A stretch of 64,000 nucleotides of DNA from Lepus europaeus. Its lineage: Eukaryota; Chordata; Mammalia; Lagomorpha; Leporidae. Of the stretch, positions 10,727 through 20,742 are shown piece by piece; position 1 is the stretch's first letter; each line of letters opens with the position of its first letter. The notes beneath the pieces are model-generated. The model was not told the DNA's origin, did not search any database, and saw only the letters and a program-made list of their open reading frames with translations. The stretch is from assembly GCF_033115175.1 (NCBI RefSeq), contig NC_084834.1, positions 81,948,462 to 82,012,461 of the forward strand, in the 5' to 3' direction. The position numbers and the translations under genes are program-made.

Positions 10727-12404
10727 GTAATAAGTAGAAACCATCATGTAGTCAAGGTAGTCATTTAGAATATGTTAAATCTATTAAAAGAGTCACGTTC
10801 ATACCTACAATCATGTGTGTGTGTTTTCTGGTACATACATAATTTCCACTGTTTTATTCAAAATTTATATTTGAAAAGTTAAAATAACTATTCAACAAAT
10901 TTGTTGCTTTCCTGCTTCAATACCAGGCACTATTCTACAAGAGTTGCAGCAGTGTGCAACAGACATAAAATCCCTTCCACTGTCAAACATTCCTTGTTAG
11001 TTTTCACTCTCCGCTTTTGATTAACATTCATCCTCAAAATTATGAATCATAAGTAGAAGTAATAGGGAAAATCTTATTAAGGAGTACTGTTAAAATCATA
11101 TCATTGTATTATCTATTTTAAGTTGGGAAATATAAGAGCATAAATATCAAGATATATAAGTATCAGCAAATGTTGAAATCCCTCAGCTTCAGTCTATGAT
11201 AAAATGCAGATAAAAATTACAGATCAGTGATGATATCCAAATCTCTGAAATTAGGGCTTATAGGGGGAATGGATCCCAGCAAAACAGACTGGGAAACTGA
11301 GTGCTTGTAAGAGTTGATTTTTAGGTCTATGAACAAGATAACCTTTAATACCTTCAGACAGCTCTCTGCCGCCCCAACCACAGCCTGCCCCTTGGCCCAC
11401 CAAGTGAGGAAAACAATTCTACAACAGAGATACAAACTGAATATCTGTAAGAGAACTAAGCAAAATCCAACCAAAATCAATTTTAGATTGCTAGCTAGAG
11501 ATACAGTGCTCAAGGGCCCCACTAGCCATTAAATCTATGTAGGTCAACTGCAGCTGCCTGCCTGCCTGCCCTAGTTACCAGTGAGAGCAAAGGTAGGACT
11601 ATTATGATAACCAACCAGAGTTAGCTGATATAAAAAGAGTAGGCAATAAAACATGGACTTATGACAGCCTTTTGATCCTCAAATAGGGACCAGGTGTTCA
11701 TCACAAGTGAATCCAAGGATGCAGTTGGAAATATTTCATGCATCGAGGTCTTGATACTTCTTGTTTGCTTCCTGCAGGAAAAGGGCCTTCCCCTCTAGGG
11801 TGAAGATGAGAGAAATTTGGACTTCCTGAAAGTCAAAGCCTTTGAGGATAAATCATTTGCATGAATTGAGGAAGCCTCTGGGCTCTCTCAATGCTGGCTT
11901 TGTGGGGAAGATGTTGTAGGCTGTGGATACAAGCTGCTGCCAACAGGGAAATCCGTGAAATCAGAGAAAGAAAACAGAATCTTCCAGCTCCATCTGACTG
12001 AAATGTATTAGAATATTGCAGCCAGATTTAAGTTTCATTCTTGGTATATATATAGAACCGGTGCTTTTCATAATATGTAGGTCTCTCACTTAATGCCTCT
12101 CTTACCTCTCATTTTTCTTGTTTCACATTCTTTGAAGAGATACAACTGCTCACTACACTCAAACACGTCTGAAGATTATGTCATACCCTTTTCTCCCCAT
12201 GTCAAAAAGACTCAATGTCTTTGTTTCATACTCACTGAAACATCTGTATTACTCACATTTGGTCAATAAGTTAATTCATTAAAATTTGTAATCAGAAATA
12301 CTTCAATATTCCAAACTATTTGGAGAGAAATATATTTAATAGATGCTTTAGAATTTACCCCCAGCTCAATTTCATGAAAAACTGAATTTCCTCCATTTTG
12401 CCTT
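10727..12404. other. Intergenic, old repeat traces only
   Basis: An L2-like stretch lies at about 10885-11000. The minus strand at 11960-11720 reads FPTKPALREPRGFLNSC and later FTLEGKALFLQEANKKYQ, interrupted by a stop, which may be a processed-pseudogene scrap. A (CTGC)n run is at 11551-11570. Confidence 0.45.
10885..11000. mobile_element. L2-like remnant
   Basis: ACTATTCAACAAATTTGTTG, ACCAGGCACTATTCTACAAG and AGACATAAAATCCCTTCCAC follow the order of a conserved L2 3' segment. Confidence 0.45.
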
Positions 12405-12670
12405 AATTTTTTCTTTAATATTCATTTATTTATTTAAGAAGCAGAGAGAGAGAGAGAGAAAGAGCTGTCATCTGCTGGTTCAGTTCTCAAAAATCCACAA
12501 TGGCTGGCACTGGGCCAGGCCAAGGGTGAGAGCTGGGAACTTAATCCAGGTCCCCCATGGTGCCAGGCACCCAGTTACTTGAGTATCACTGATGTCTCCC
12601 AGGGTGCACATTAGCAGGAAGCTGGAGTCAGGAGCTGGAGCTGGGTATTGGACTCAGAGACTCCGTTGGG
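12405..12670 (-). mobile_element. C-type SINE (reverse), older, 5' truncated
   Basis: ATTTATTTAAGAAGCAGAGA then (GA)n, CATCTGCTGGTTCAGTTCTC and GGGTGCACATTAGCAGGAAG. The SINE head is missing. Confidence 0.8.
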
Positions 12671-13244
12671 TTTTTAGCTCACTGTAATTATTATACCTTC
12701 CTTCCTATTTTCACTAATGCTGATACCACTTCTATTCTACCTGCTTCTCAGACTGAACACTTCAGGGATTTCACAACAGTCTCTTGCTTCTCTAGCCCCC
12801 CTTCTTTCATTTCTAACTTTCTTCAAACACCTGTATGTATCACATTATTAAATATTAGGTGAAACCATCTCCTTTCTCTCCATGGCTCTTCCCTAGTTCA
12901 GTCCCAATGCCAGTTACTTGGATGTTTCTCCTGTGACTGGTATCTACATCTCATCTCCTCTGTGCACTATCCTGTGTCAGAGTGCAACCTGCTGGAATTT
13001 TGCCTAGACACTTTACATTTCAAAGACAAGCTTCATGTCCTCTGATTCTGGGAATGAAAGAGGAAGCATATGAAGTTGGCCCTCAAACGGCAAAACAAGT
13101 GACAACAGTCTGTGCCCCTCGAGGGTAAGCTGTGCTCCATGGTGCACACCTCCAGTGCACTCCCACTTACCAGCATGTGCAGAGTGCTCTCCGTTGGCTC
13201 CTTGGAACCTGGAACCAAAATGTCAGGGCTTGGCATCCCAGGTT
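12671..13244. other. Intergenic, no gene seen
   Basis: Pyrimidine-rich unique DNA. Nothing recognisable. Confidence 0.5.
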
Positions 13245-13445
13245 TGGGTCCTACATCTGCTGCTCAGTAGATGTGTGAGCCTGGACCAGGTGGTCAGTAG
13301 CTCTGTACCTCGGTTTCCTTTCCTATTAAAAAGAAATGAGAATAGCATCTCCTTCCCATATTTGCAAGGATTGAGTTAATACCAAGTTCTTTGAACCGTA
13401 CCTGGTGTCAAGAAAGCACTAAACAAACGCTGACTGCTGTTACAG
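13245..13445 (+). mobile_element. MIR remnant
   Basis: AGATGTGTGAGCCTGGACCA, CTGTACCTCGGTTTCCTTTC, AATGAGAATAGCATC and AGCACTAAACAAACGCTGAC match the MIR order from core to 3' end. Confidence 0.7.
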
Positions 13446-13631
13446 TTGAAGAATAAATGAATGAAGAACAGCTCAGCTTTCCACTTAAGAGCAGGCCTTT
13501 ACCACCTCTTTAGTGTCCCCTTCTAATGATTAGCTTCCTGCATTTGCCCCTCATACCTTTCAAACTCAAGTACTGGTTATGACTTTATGACGTTGCTGCA
13601 TATTTCTGCTCTCAGAAATCCTCCTATATCC

Positions 13632-13954
13632 GAGGCCAGAGTTGTGGCACAGCAGTTCAACTCAATGCTTGCAAAGCCAGCATCCCATATCAGAGTTCTG
13701 GGTTTGGGATCTGGCTGCTCCGCTTCTGATCCAATGTCCTGCTAAATATGCCTGGCAAGAAGGGATGATGACCCTAGTGCTTGGGCCTCTACCACCCACG
13801 TGGGAAACCAGAATGGAATTTCTGGCTCCTGTCTTTGGCCTGTATATTGCGGCTATTTTTGGGAGTGAACCTGGGAAAGAAAGATCTTTCTGTCTCTCCC
13901 TTTTTGTCTGTTGCTCTGGCTTTAAAATATGTAATTAAGTCTTTGGTAAAAAAG
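13632..13954 (+). mobile_element. C-type SINE
   Basis: AGGCCAGAGTTGTGGCACAG head, GCATCCCATATCAGAGTTCT body and a degraded tail. A weak flanking similarity AGAAATCCT/AGAAATTCT may be an eroded target duplication. Confidence 0.8.
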
Positions 13955-14050
13955 AAATTCTTTATTCAATATCCTTCTCATACTTGGTTATTCTTAGTCC
14001 TTTTTTAAGAAACCATGTTGTACATATATACCATTCATTGGTGTGATTTT

Positions 14051-14387
14051 TTTTGAAGATTTTATTTATTTATTTATTTATTTATTTGAAAGATATAGTT
14101 ACAGATAGTGAGAGAGACAGAGAGAAAGGTCTTCCATCCATTGGTTCACCCTCAAATGGCCGCAATGGCCAGAGCTGTGCTGATCTGAAGCCAGGAGACA
14201 AGAGCTTCTTCCAGGTCTCCCAGGTGGGTGTAGGGGTCCAAGCACTTGGGCCATCGTCTACTGCTTTCCCAGGCCACAGCAGAGAGCTGGATTGGAAGAG
14301 GGGCAGCCAGGACTAGAACCTGTGCCCATATAGGATGTTGGCACTGCAGGCAGAGGATTAACCGACTGCGCCACGATGCCAGCCCCA
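14051..14387 (-). mobile_element. CSINE (reverse), full length
   Basis: TTTATTTATTTATTTGAAAG tail side to GCGCCACGATGCCAGCCCC head. Flanks CATTGGTGTGATTTT (14036-14050) and CATTGGCATAATTTT (14388-14402) form an imperfect target duplication. Confidence 0.9.
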
Positions 14388-14447
14388 CATTGGCATAATT
14401 TTAACATGTACCTCGATTGTCCTACAGTTGTACAGTTATCCTGTATA

Positions 14448-14545
14448 TGTGTTTGTATATATATATATATAATATATCCTGTATATATATATATATCATA
14501 TATCCTGTGTGTGTGTATATATATATATATACATATATCATACAT
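14448..14545. repeat. (TA)n minisatellite with CCTGT units
   Basis: Three TA runs separated by ATATCCTGT-type units, the last with a (GT)n block. It looks like a microsatellite that began duplicating a larger unit of about 28 bp. Confidence 0.85.
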
Positions 14546-14649
14546 CCATTACTTCTTTCCTGAATTTGGTTTTAAACTCTCTGAACTATATACTTTTGTC
14601 ATCTGGTGTAGGATTCAGTGTCTAACATCAGCATAATAATCCATTTTTA

Positions 14650-14800
14650 AAATTCCTCTTAACTCTGTGCCAGGTACTATTACATGGGATAGTGTACTTA
14701 ATCCTCACAATGACCTTGAGTTGAATATTATTAACCCTCTATTGATGAGCAAACTGAAACATGGAGACTTTACACAATTTGTGCAAACAAGACCAGAATC
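14650..14800 (+). mobile_element. MIR remnant
   Basis: CTGTGCCAGGTACTATTACA, TTAATCCTCACAATGACCTT and GATGAGCAAACTGAAACATG follow the MIR consensus order. Confidence 0.7.
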
Positions 14801-15234
14801 AGATGGTCATGCCCTTACCTATTTCCTCTCTTACAGAAAGTTTGCCTGAAGTCCTTGGAAAAACCTTTCAGAGTAATGGAATGACTGGTCTGAAAGCTGT
14901 CATGAAATAACATGATTTTCTCTTGGTCAGGTCTGGAAAATTAAATGGTAAATGTTTCTGTCCTTGTAAGAAGTGTAAGTTGTAAAGTCAACGGCTGCCT
15001 CCAACAATTCCTGCTGCAAGGACTTTGGCGAAGAATTGCTCCAAGACTCACTTTTCTTGTTTATAAAGCAAGATGCTGTGGACCTCCAAATATTTTTTAG
15101 AGATTAAGTAAACAAACACATAAAAAGACCATAATGTGGTGCTTGATTCTTACAGAGGGCCCAAGGAATGTGTAGAAAGGGATTCATTCTATAGGAGGCT
15201 TGAGGTGAATTGTTCTTTGAGATGTGTAATCAAA
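14801..15234. other. Intergenic, no gene seen
   Basis: Unique DNA with no recognised element. Confidence 0.5.
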
Positions 15235-15245
15235 CACAAATAAGA

Positions 15246-15580
15246 CGCGGCTGGCACTGTGGTGCACTAGGTTTATCCTCCGCCTGTGCACCAGAATCCC
15301 ATATGGGTGCCGCTTCTAGTCCCAGTTGCTCCTCTTCCAGTCCAGCTCTCTGCTGTAGCCCGGGAGGGCATTGGAGTGTGGCCCAAGTGCTTGGTCCCCT
15401 GCACCCACACGGGAAACCAGGAGGAGGTACCTGGCTCCTGGCTTCAGATCTGTGCAGCGCCAGCCGTAGCGGCCATTTGGGGGGTGAACCAACAGAAGGA
15501 AGACCTTTCTCTCTGTCTGTTTCACTGTCTGTAACTCTACCTGTCAAATAAAAATAAAATAAAAATCTTTTTTTAAAAAA
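15246..15580 (+). mobile_element. CSINE, full length
   Basis: CGGCTGGCACTGTGGTGCAC head to an AAATAAAAATAAAATAAAAA tail. Flanked by CACAAATAAGA (15235-15245) and CGCAAATAAGA (15582-15592), one mismatch. Confidence 0.9.
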
Positions 15581-15594
15581 ACGCAAATAAGAAA

Positions 15595-16317
15595 CACCTG
15601 GAGCAGTAGGCATGGCCAGCTTGAAGGATAGGGAGTGTGTAAACATTGATGTAGTTCTGTCTCTACCTGCAAAATCCAGTTTGGCTTTTTATTTTAATTT
15701 TTTAAATAGGTTAGTGTAATTTAGCATTTGTTTCAATGTTTCTAAGTGCATGAAGTGTAAGGAAAACTAATGACTCATTTGTTTGGGGTTCTGTGGAGTT
15801 GTCATAGCGATACTGGGTTTGGTTTGTCTTCTGTAGTTGTCTATTTTGCCTCCCAGTACACAGAGGAGATACTTTGTCTTCAAGAAGCAACCAGCTTCAC
15901 AGTTGAGGCCAACAGATCTCTTCCCACTTCCTGAGAGCACAGATTACTACACTTTAGTTTCAGTGTGAGAAGTCATAGCAAAGAAGGAAAAACAGAGCTA
16001 CTAATGAAAAGTCACAGGAAAACAGACATTCTGAGCTCTTAAGCAAACATAAACTGACTTCTAAGTATCCTCAAAAATATGTATATTTTACTGAATTCAT
16101 TCAAATACTAGGAGTTACTCATTTAAAGTACTTGAAAGCAAATTTCATATTCATACAGTATCATAATCTTTGTCTATAAGACCCATATTTCATTTCTTAA
16201 TGTTACTGTGGAAAATACACAATGGACAAGGAATGGCATGATCAGACATCTCAAAGGGTGCCCCATTCTAATGCCTTCCTAGATAATCAACAAGTGGACT
16301 TCTATATGTATGCCATG
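15595..16317. other. Intergenic, no gene seen
   Basis: Unique AT-rich DNA. Nothing recognisable. Confidence 0.5.
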
Positions 16318-16330
16318 AAAAGTACTTAAT

Positions 16331-16613
16331 TTTTTTTAATTACTTAAAAGTCAGTTAGAGAGACAGATCTTCCATCTGTTGGTTCAGCCCCCAAATGGCT
16401 GCAATGACAGGACTGGGCCAGGCCAAAGCCAGAAGCCAGGAATTTCCCAGGCTTCCACATGGGTGCAGGAGTCCAATCACACAGGCTATCTTCTGCTTTT
16501 CCCAGGCCATAACCAGGGAGCTGGATTAGAAGTGAAACAGGGTGTGAGCTCATGCCCATATGAGATGCCGATATCAAAGGCAGCAGCTTAACCCTCGAAA
16601 CAACACTGGCCCA
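16331..16613 (-). mobile_element. C-type SINE (reverse)
   Basis: TTCCATCTGTTGGTTCAGCC to AACAACACTGGCCC. Flanks AAAAGTACTTAAT (16318-16330) and AAAAGTACTTTAT (16614-16626) are a near-perfect target duplication. First of three same-orientation SINEs in 1.2 kb. Confidence 0.9.
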
Positions 16614-16668
16614 AAAAGTACTTTATATTCAAATGACACTGACAGTTAAACTAACTAGTATAGATAAT

Positions 16669-16747
16669 AATTTCTCAAAAAGGAGATTTGTCTATCTAAC
16701 TAAAAGGTAGAATTACAAAGAGAGGCAGAGGGCAGGCAGGTGGGAGG

Positions 16748-16794
<47 letters not shown>

Positions 16795-17054
16795 TTCATC
16801 TTCTTGTTCATTCCTCAAATGGCCACAATGGCTGGGGCTGGGCCTGGTGAAATCCAGGGGTCTGAAATTCCATCCAGTCTCCCATCTGGGTGACAGGGGT
16901 GCAAGCATTTGGGCCATTTTCTACTGCTTTCCCAGGTGCTTTAAAAGGGAGATGGATCAAAAGTGGAACAGCTGGGACTTGAAACAGTGATCATCATACT
17001 GGATACAGGTATTGCGGGCTGTGGTTTTACCAGCTGTGTCACTACACCAGGCCC
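16669..17054 (-). mobile_element. C-type SINE (reverse) with expanded (GA)n
   Basis: Perfect 12-bp target duplication AGTATAGATAAT at 16657-16668 and 17055-17066. It carries a GGCAGG/GGGA tract running into about 40 bases of (GA)n (16751-16791). Confidence 0.9.
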
Positions 17055-17148
17055 CAGTATAGATAATTCTTAACATTTTATTTTATCAATGGCTGGTTTA
17101 TTACTTAGATGTCTCTAATAATATAGAATTTGGGCTTCATAAACTTTT

Positions 17149-17478
17149 TTTTAAAGATTTTATGTATTTATTTATTCATTTGAAAGGTAGAGTTACAGAC
17201 AGTGAGAGGGAGAGAAGACAGACAGGTCTTCCTTCCACTGGTACAATCTCCAAATGGCTGCAATGGCCGGTGCTGTGGCGATCCAAAACCAGGAGCCAGG
17301 AGTTTCTTCCTAGCCTCCCATGCGGGTGCAGGGGCCCAAGCACTTGGGCCATCTTCTATTGCTTTCCCAGGTCAGAGCAGAGAACTGGGCTGGAAGAAGA
17401 GAAGCCAGGACATGAACGGCACCCATATGGGATGCCAATGCTGCAGACAGTTAACCTACTGTGCTACAGCGCTGGCCC
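17149..17478 (-). mobile_element. CSINE (reverse), full length
   Basis: TTTATTTATTCATTTGAAAG to CTACAGCGCTGGCCC. Flanks TTCATAAACTTTT (17136-17148) and CTCATAGACTTTT (17479-17491) are an imperfect target duplication. Confidence 0.9.
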
Positions 17479-17491
17479 CTCATAGACTTTT

Positions 17492-17921
17492 GTCAGCGTT
17501 TTTATGCATCTTCACTTTTGCAAGAATACTAAACACCTCCAAACTGAAAAAAAAATTACCTCTGGCAAGAGTAATATGCCTCTCAAAAATGCATATTTGA
17601 TCTAAATTTTTAGTCTTCTAAAATTTTATTAAATCTTGATCTTATCAAAATATTACTACTGAACAAATATGAACTTATTACTTAGGGAAATTCTGTTCCC
17701 TCCTTTTTCAAGCCACTGTAGCAACACTGCTATTTTTAAAGATTGTGCTCAAATGTGCAATATGTTTCTATCTCCTCTCATCTGTACAACAATCTCTATT
17801 TTCATATGGATAAGACTTTCAGAAATATAATATTTCTTTGTAATATGTAGGAGAGGGTGTTTTGATAGCTCTTAATACTTTAAAAGTTTAGTGCAGTTGT
17901 CAAATTTTTTCTCTACCCTTT
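17492..17921. other. Intergenic, no gene seen
   Basis: AT-rich DNA between the SINE cluster and the outer L1 of the nested pile. Confidence 0.5.
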
Positions 17922-18745
17922 TTAAAAATTTTATTTAAGGTATATAAATTTCATATATATAGATTTAAGAACATAGTAACACTTCCCACTCTACACTCTC
18001 CGCCACCCATGCTTCCACTCCTCCACCCTTCTCTCTCCTCCCTCTCCTATTCTCAGTCTTAATTTTTAGAAAGATCTATTTTCAGTTTGCTTTATACTCA
18101 TAAGATTAACCCTACACTGAGTTCAACAGATAGTATGAAGAAAAGAAAACAATATTTCAATATTTCTCAACAGTAGAGACAAGACCTATAAACAATCATT
18201 GAATCTCAAAATGTCAGTTTCACTCCAAACATTACAATTTAGGTGCTCTATTAGTTACCACAGATCAGGGAAAACATGTGGTGCTTGTCTTTTTGGGACT
18301 TGTTTATTTCACTAAGTAAGACTGTCTCCATTTGTATCCATTTTATTGCAAAAGACAGGATTTTTTTTTTTTTTTGCTGCTGAGTAGTAGTATTCCATAT
18401 ATATATATATATATAAAATACACACACACTATAATTTCTTTATCCATTAGTCAGTTGATGGACATCTGGTTTGATTCTGCATCTTAGCTATTGTGAATTG
18501 AGAAACAATGAACATGAGAGTACAGATCACTCTTTAATGAGCTGATTTCATTTCATTTGAGTAAATTCCTAGGATGGGATGGCTGAGTCATATGATAGAT
18601 CTATTTTCAGATTTCTGAGTTATCTCCATACTGTCTTATACATGACTACACCAGTTTATGACCCCACCAACAGTGAATAGAGTACCTTTTTCTCCACATC
18701 TTAGCCAGCATATATTTTTTGTTGATTTCTGTATGCGAGCTATAC
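17922..18745 (-). mobile_element. Old L1, 3' UTR and end of ORF2 (reverse)
   Basis: The plus strand gives the reverse of an L1 3' end. A C-rich block (17990-18060) is followed by typical antisense ORF2 sequence such as TTATTGCAAAAGACAGGATT, GAGTAGTAGTATTCCAT and CAGTTGATGGACATCTGGTT. It is diverged, with an internal (AT)n-(CA)n tract at 18396-18430, so older than the half-L1. It resumes at 24414. Confidence 0.85.
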
Positions 18746-18884
18746 TTTTTTTTAAGTTTTATTTATTTGAGAGGTAGAGTTAGAGAGAGAGGGAGATAGA
18801 GATAGAGGTCTTCCATCAACTGGTTCACTCCCCAAATGGTCACAACTGCTGGAGCTGGGCCAGTCCAAAGCCAGGATCCAGGAG
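18746..18884 (-). mobile_element. CSINE (reverse), 3' half, split
   Basis: T-rich tail, (GA)n and the TCTTCCATCAACTGGTTCAC body end at CCAGGAG. The other half resumes at 24221 with GAAGCCAGGAGCTTCTTCC, sharing a short overlap CCAGGAG. The pair interrupts the outer L1; flanks GAGCTATAC (about 18737-18745) and GAGCCATTC (about 24416-24424) look like an eroded target duplication. Confidence 0.8.
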
Positions 18885-19020
18885 GTTTGTGTCATTTCTT
18901 TCTTTAATGTTTTGTGGTTTTCATCTTAGTGACACTTCACATGCTTGGTTAAATTTATTCCAAGATATCTGATTTTGGTAGCTATTGTGAATGGGATTGA
19001 TCTTAGAAGTTTTTTCTCTT
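18885..19020 (-). mobile_element. Internal L1 ORF2 piece, left part
   Basis: About 135 bp of antisense L1 ORF2 sequence resembling the stretch at about 25340-25480 of the outer L1 in this window. It continues at 24003-24220. It has no L1 3' end or poly(A) tail at its left edge, where it abuts SINE sequence directly. Confidence 0.7.
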
Positions 19021-19328
19021 GGGGCTGGCGCTGTGGCAGAGTGGGTTAACCCCCTGTCCTGAAGCACCCTGTCCTGAAGCATCCCATATAGACGCCAGTT
19101 TGAGACCCGCCTGCTCCACTTCTGATCCAGCTCTCTGCTATGGCCTGGGAAAACAATAGAAGATGGCCCGAGTCCTTGGGCCCCTGCACCCATGTGGGAG
19201 ACCCAGAAGAAGCTCCTGGCTCCTGGCTTCAGATAGGTGCAGCTCCAGCCATTGCGGCCAGTTGGGGAATGAACCATTGGATGGAAGACCTCTCTCTTTC
19301 TCTGCCTCTCCTATCTCTGTGTAACTCT
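19021..19328 (+). mobile_element. CSINE, 5' part (split by the L1 insertions)
   Basis: Starts GGGGCTGGCGCTGTGGC and runs through the full SINE body to TCTGTGTAACTCT. The remainder (GACTTTTAAAG and the AAATAAATAAAT tail) lies at 23961-24002. The host duplication AAGTTTTTTCTC (19007-19018) recurs as AAGTTCTTTCTC at 24003-24014. It contains an internal tandem duplication of CCTGTCCTGAAGCA near 19053-19082. Confidence 0.9.
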
Positions 19329-19371
19329 TTTTTTTTTTAATTAAACTTTTATTTAATGAATATAAATTTCC
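19329..19371 (-). mobile_element. 43-bp L1 3'-end micro-insertion
   Basis: A T10 run followed by AATTAAACTTTTATTTAATG and ATATAAATTTCC repeats the last 30 or so bases of the L1 3' end and then stops. It lies between two copies of TAACTCT (19322-19328 and 19372-19378) that are native to the CSINE it interrupts. This fits an extremely 5'-truncated L1 insertion with a short duplication, made before the half-L1 landed beside it. Confidence 0.6.
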
Positions 19372-19414
19372 TAACTCTGACTTTTTTTTTTTCAATTTTC
19401 TTTTTTTTTTTTTT

Positions 19415-19860
19415 AACTTTTATTTAATGAATATAAATTTCCAGTGTACAGCTTATGGATTACAATGGCTTCCCCCCCCAATAACTTCCCTCCCACCCGC
19501 AACCCTCCCCCCTCCCGCTCCCTCTCCCCTTCCATTTGCATCAAGATTCATTTTCAATTCTCTTTATATACAGAAGATCAATTTAGTATAAAGATTTCAA
19601 CAGTTTGCACCCACATAGAAACACAAAGTGAAACATACTGTTTGAGTACTAGTTATAGCATTAAATCACAATGTACAGCACGTTAAGGACAGAGATCCCA
19701 CATGAGGAGCAAGTGCACAGTGGCTCCTGTTGTTGACCCAACAAATTGACACTCTGGTTTATGGCGCCAGTAACCATCCTAGGCTGTCGTCATGAGTTGC
19801 CAAGGCTATGGAAGTCTTCCAAGTTCACCGACTCTGATCATATTTAGACAAGGTCATAAA
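19415..19860 (-). mobile_element. L1 3' UTR tail of the half-L1
   Basis: The plus strand reads as the reverse of a rabbit L1 3' end: T-rich run, AACTTTTATTTAATGAATAT, then a C-rich block (19469-19530; a G-rich tract on the element's sense strand, typical of L1 3' UTRs). This tail is presumably what L1 machinery recognises when copying the element. Confidence 0.75.
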
Positions 19861-20329
19861 AGACAGAGTGAGGATAGTAACCAATGATCCTAAGAGTGGC
19901 ATTTACCAGGTTTGAACAATTATACAGCATTAAGTGGGGAAGAGGACCATCAGTACACACAGGTTGGGAGTAGAGCCATTGGTGGTAGAGTAGAGGTTAT
20001 GATTACAAAGGAATGAGGCCCAAGTGCACTAGACAGGGCCTAGAACAAAGGACAGAGTCATTATTAGAGGAGCTAAGAAAGGTGCTGTCTAAGCTACAAT
20101 TAAGTTTTCTGATTGAGAGGCAAATAGAACCTGATAGAAGGGGCTTGATAATAATCTGTTGGGCTTTAGGCCTTGTAAATTCAGAGGCCCAGACCTATCT
20201 ATCTCTTCACATGGGGTATATCCTAAGGGAGGTGTGAACCTCCTAGGGGAAGGCACTCTGTTGACTTTCATTACTTGGCTGGCCTGGGAGGAGAGCTGGC
20301 CAGGTAAAGGCAGGGGGCATCTCTAACAA

Positions 20330-20742
20330 GAAATTTACAGTTCTGCCTGCAATGTTGCTGACCCTACTTGACCATCCCCTCAGCTGCAGTGGTCACTTTG
20401 GAAGTTGGGCTGAGTGAAGGGCTTTTCAGCTTAGAGCCAATAAGATCTGTGGCTCTGACCTGGGCATCCTTCGACTCCAGGGCAGGTCCATTTCCAGTGA
20501 TCCAACTCTTGGCAGAGCTGCCAGGGCTCTTCACAAGCTGACTTCTGCTGAAGCCCAGGCTTACCACATTGAAAGCCACTGCAGTGGACTGGCCTGTTGG
20601 GTCTCCTTGAGGGCAGATCACTGTACAGATCAGCCATTAATAGGCCTGCCACCCATTGCTTCTGATGCCGAGCTTTCTTTTCCTCCTGGTTTGTGTTCAA
20701 GCAGACCAGAGGATGCAAGTCAAGGGAGTGCCCGTTTCCCAT
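20330..20742 (-). pseudogene. Decayed retroviral gag nucleocapsid/protease-like fragment inside the half-L1
   Basis: A minus-strand open frame at 20742-20431 contains two adjacent segments spaced like retroviral nucleocapsid zinc knuckles: FQCGKPG followed by a cysteine, and LCQELDHWKWTCPG. In each, the first cysteine position is changed (Gly in the first, Trp in the second), and the first also lacks its histidine, so no functional zinc knuckle remains. The preceding residues are basic and glutamine-rich, as is usual upstream of gag nucleocapsid. A further short stretch at about 20330-20360 resembles the start of a retroviral protease but lacks the catalytic Asp-Thr-Gly. Stops follow. It is read as a fossil of a class I-like endogenous retrovirus carried within the half-L1. 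The assignment rests on motif spacing alone. Confidence 0.5.

Noticed and set aside
15230-15646. 138-codon minus-strand frame
   Set aside because: Entirely antisense SINE translation; similar frames appear over most CSINE copies in the window.
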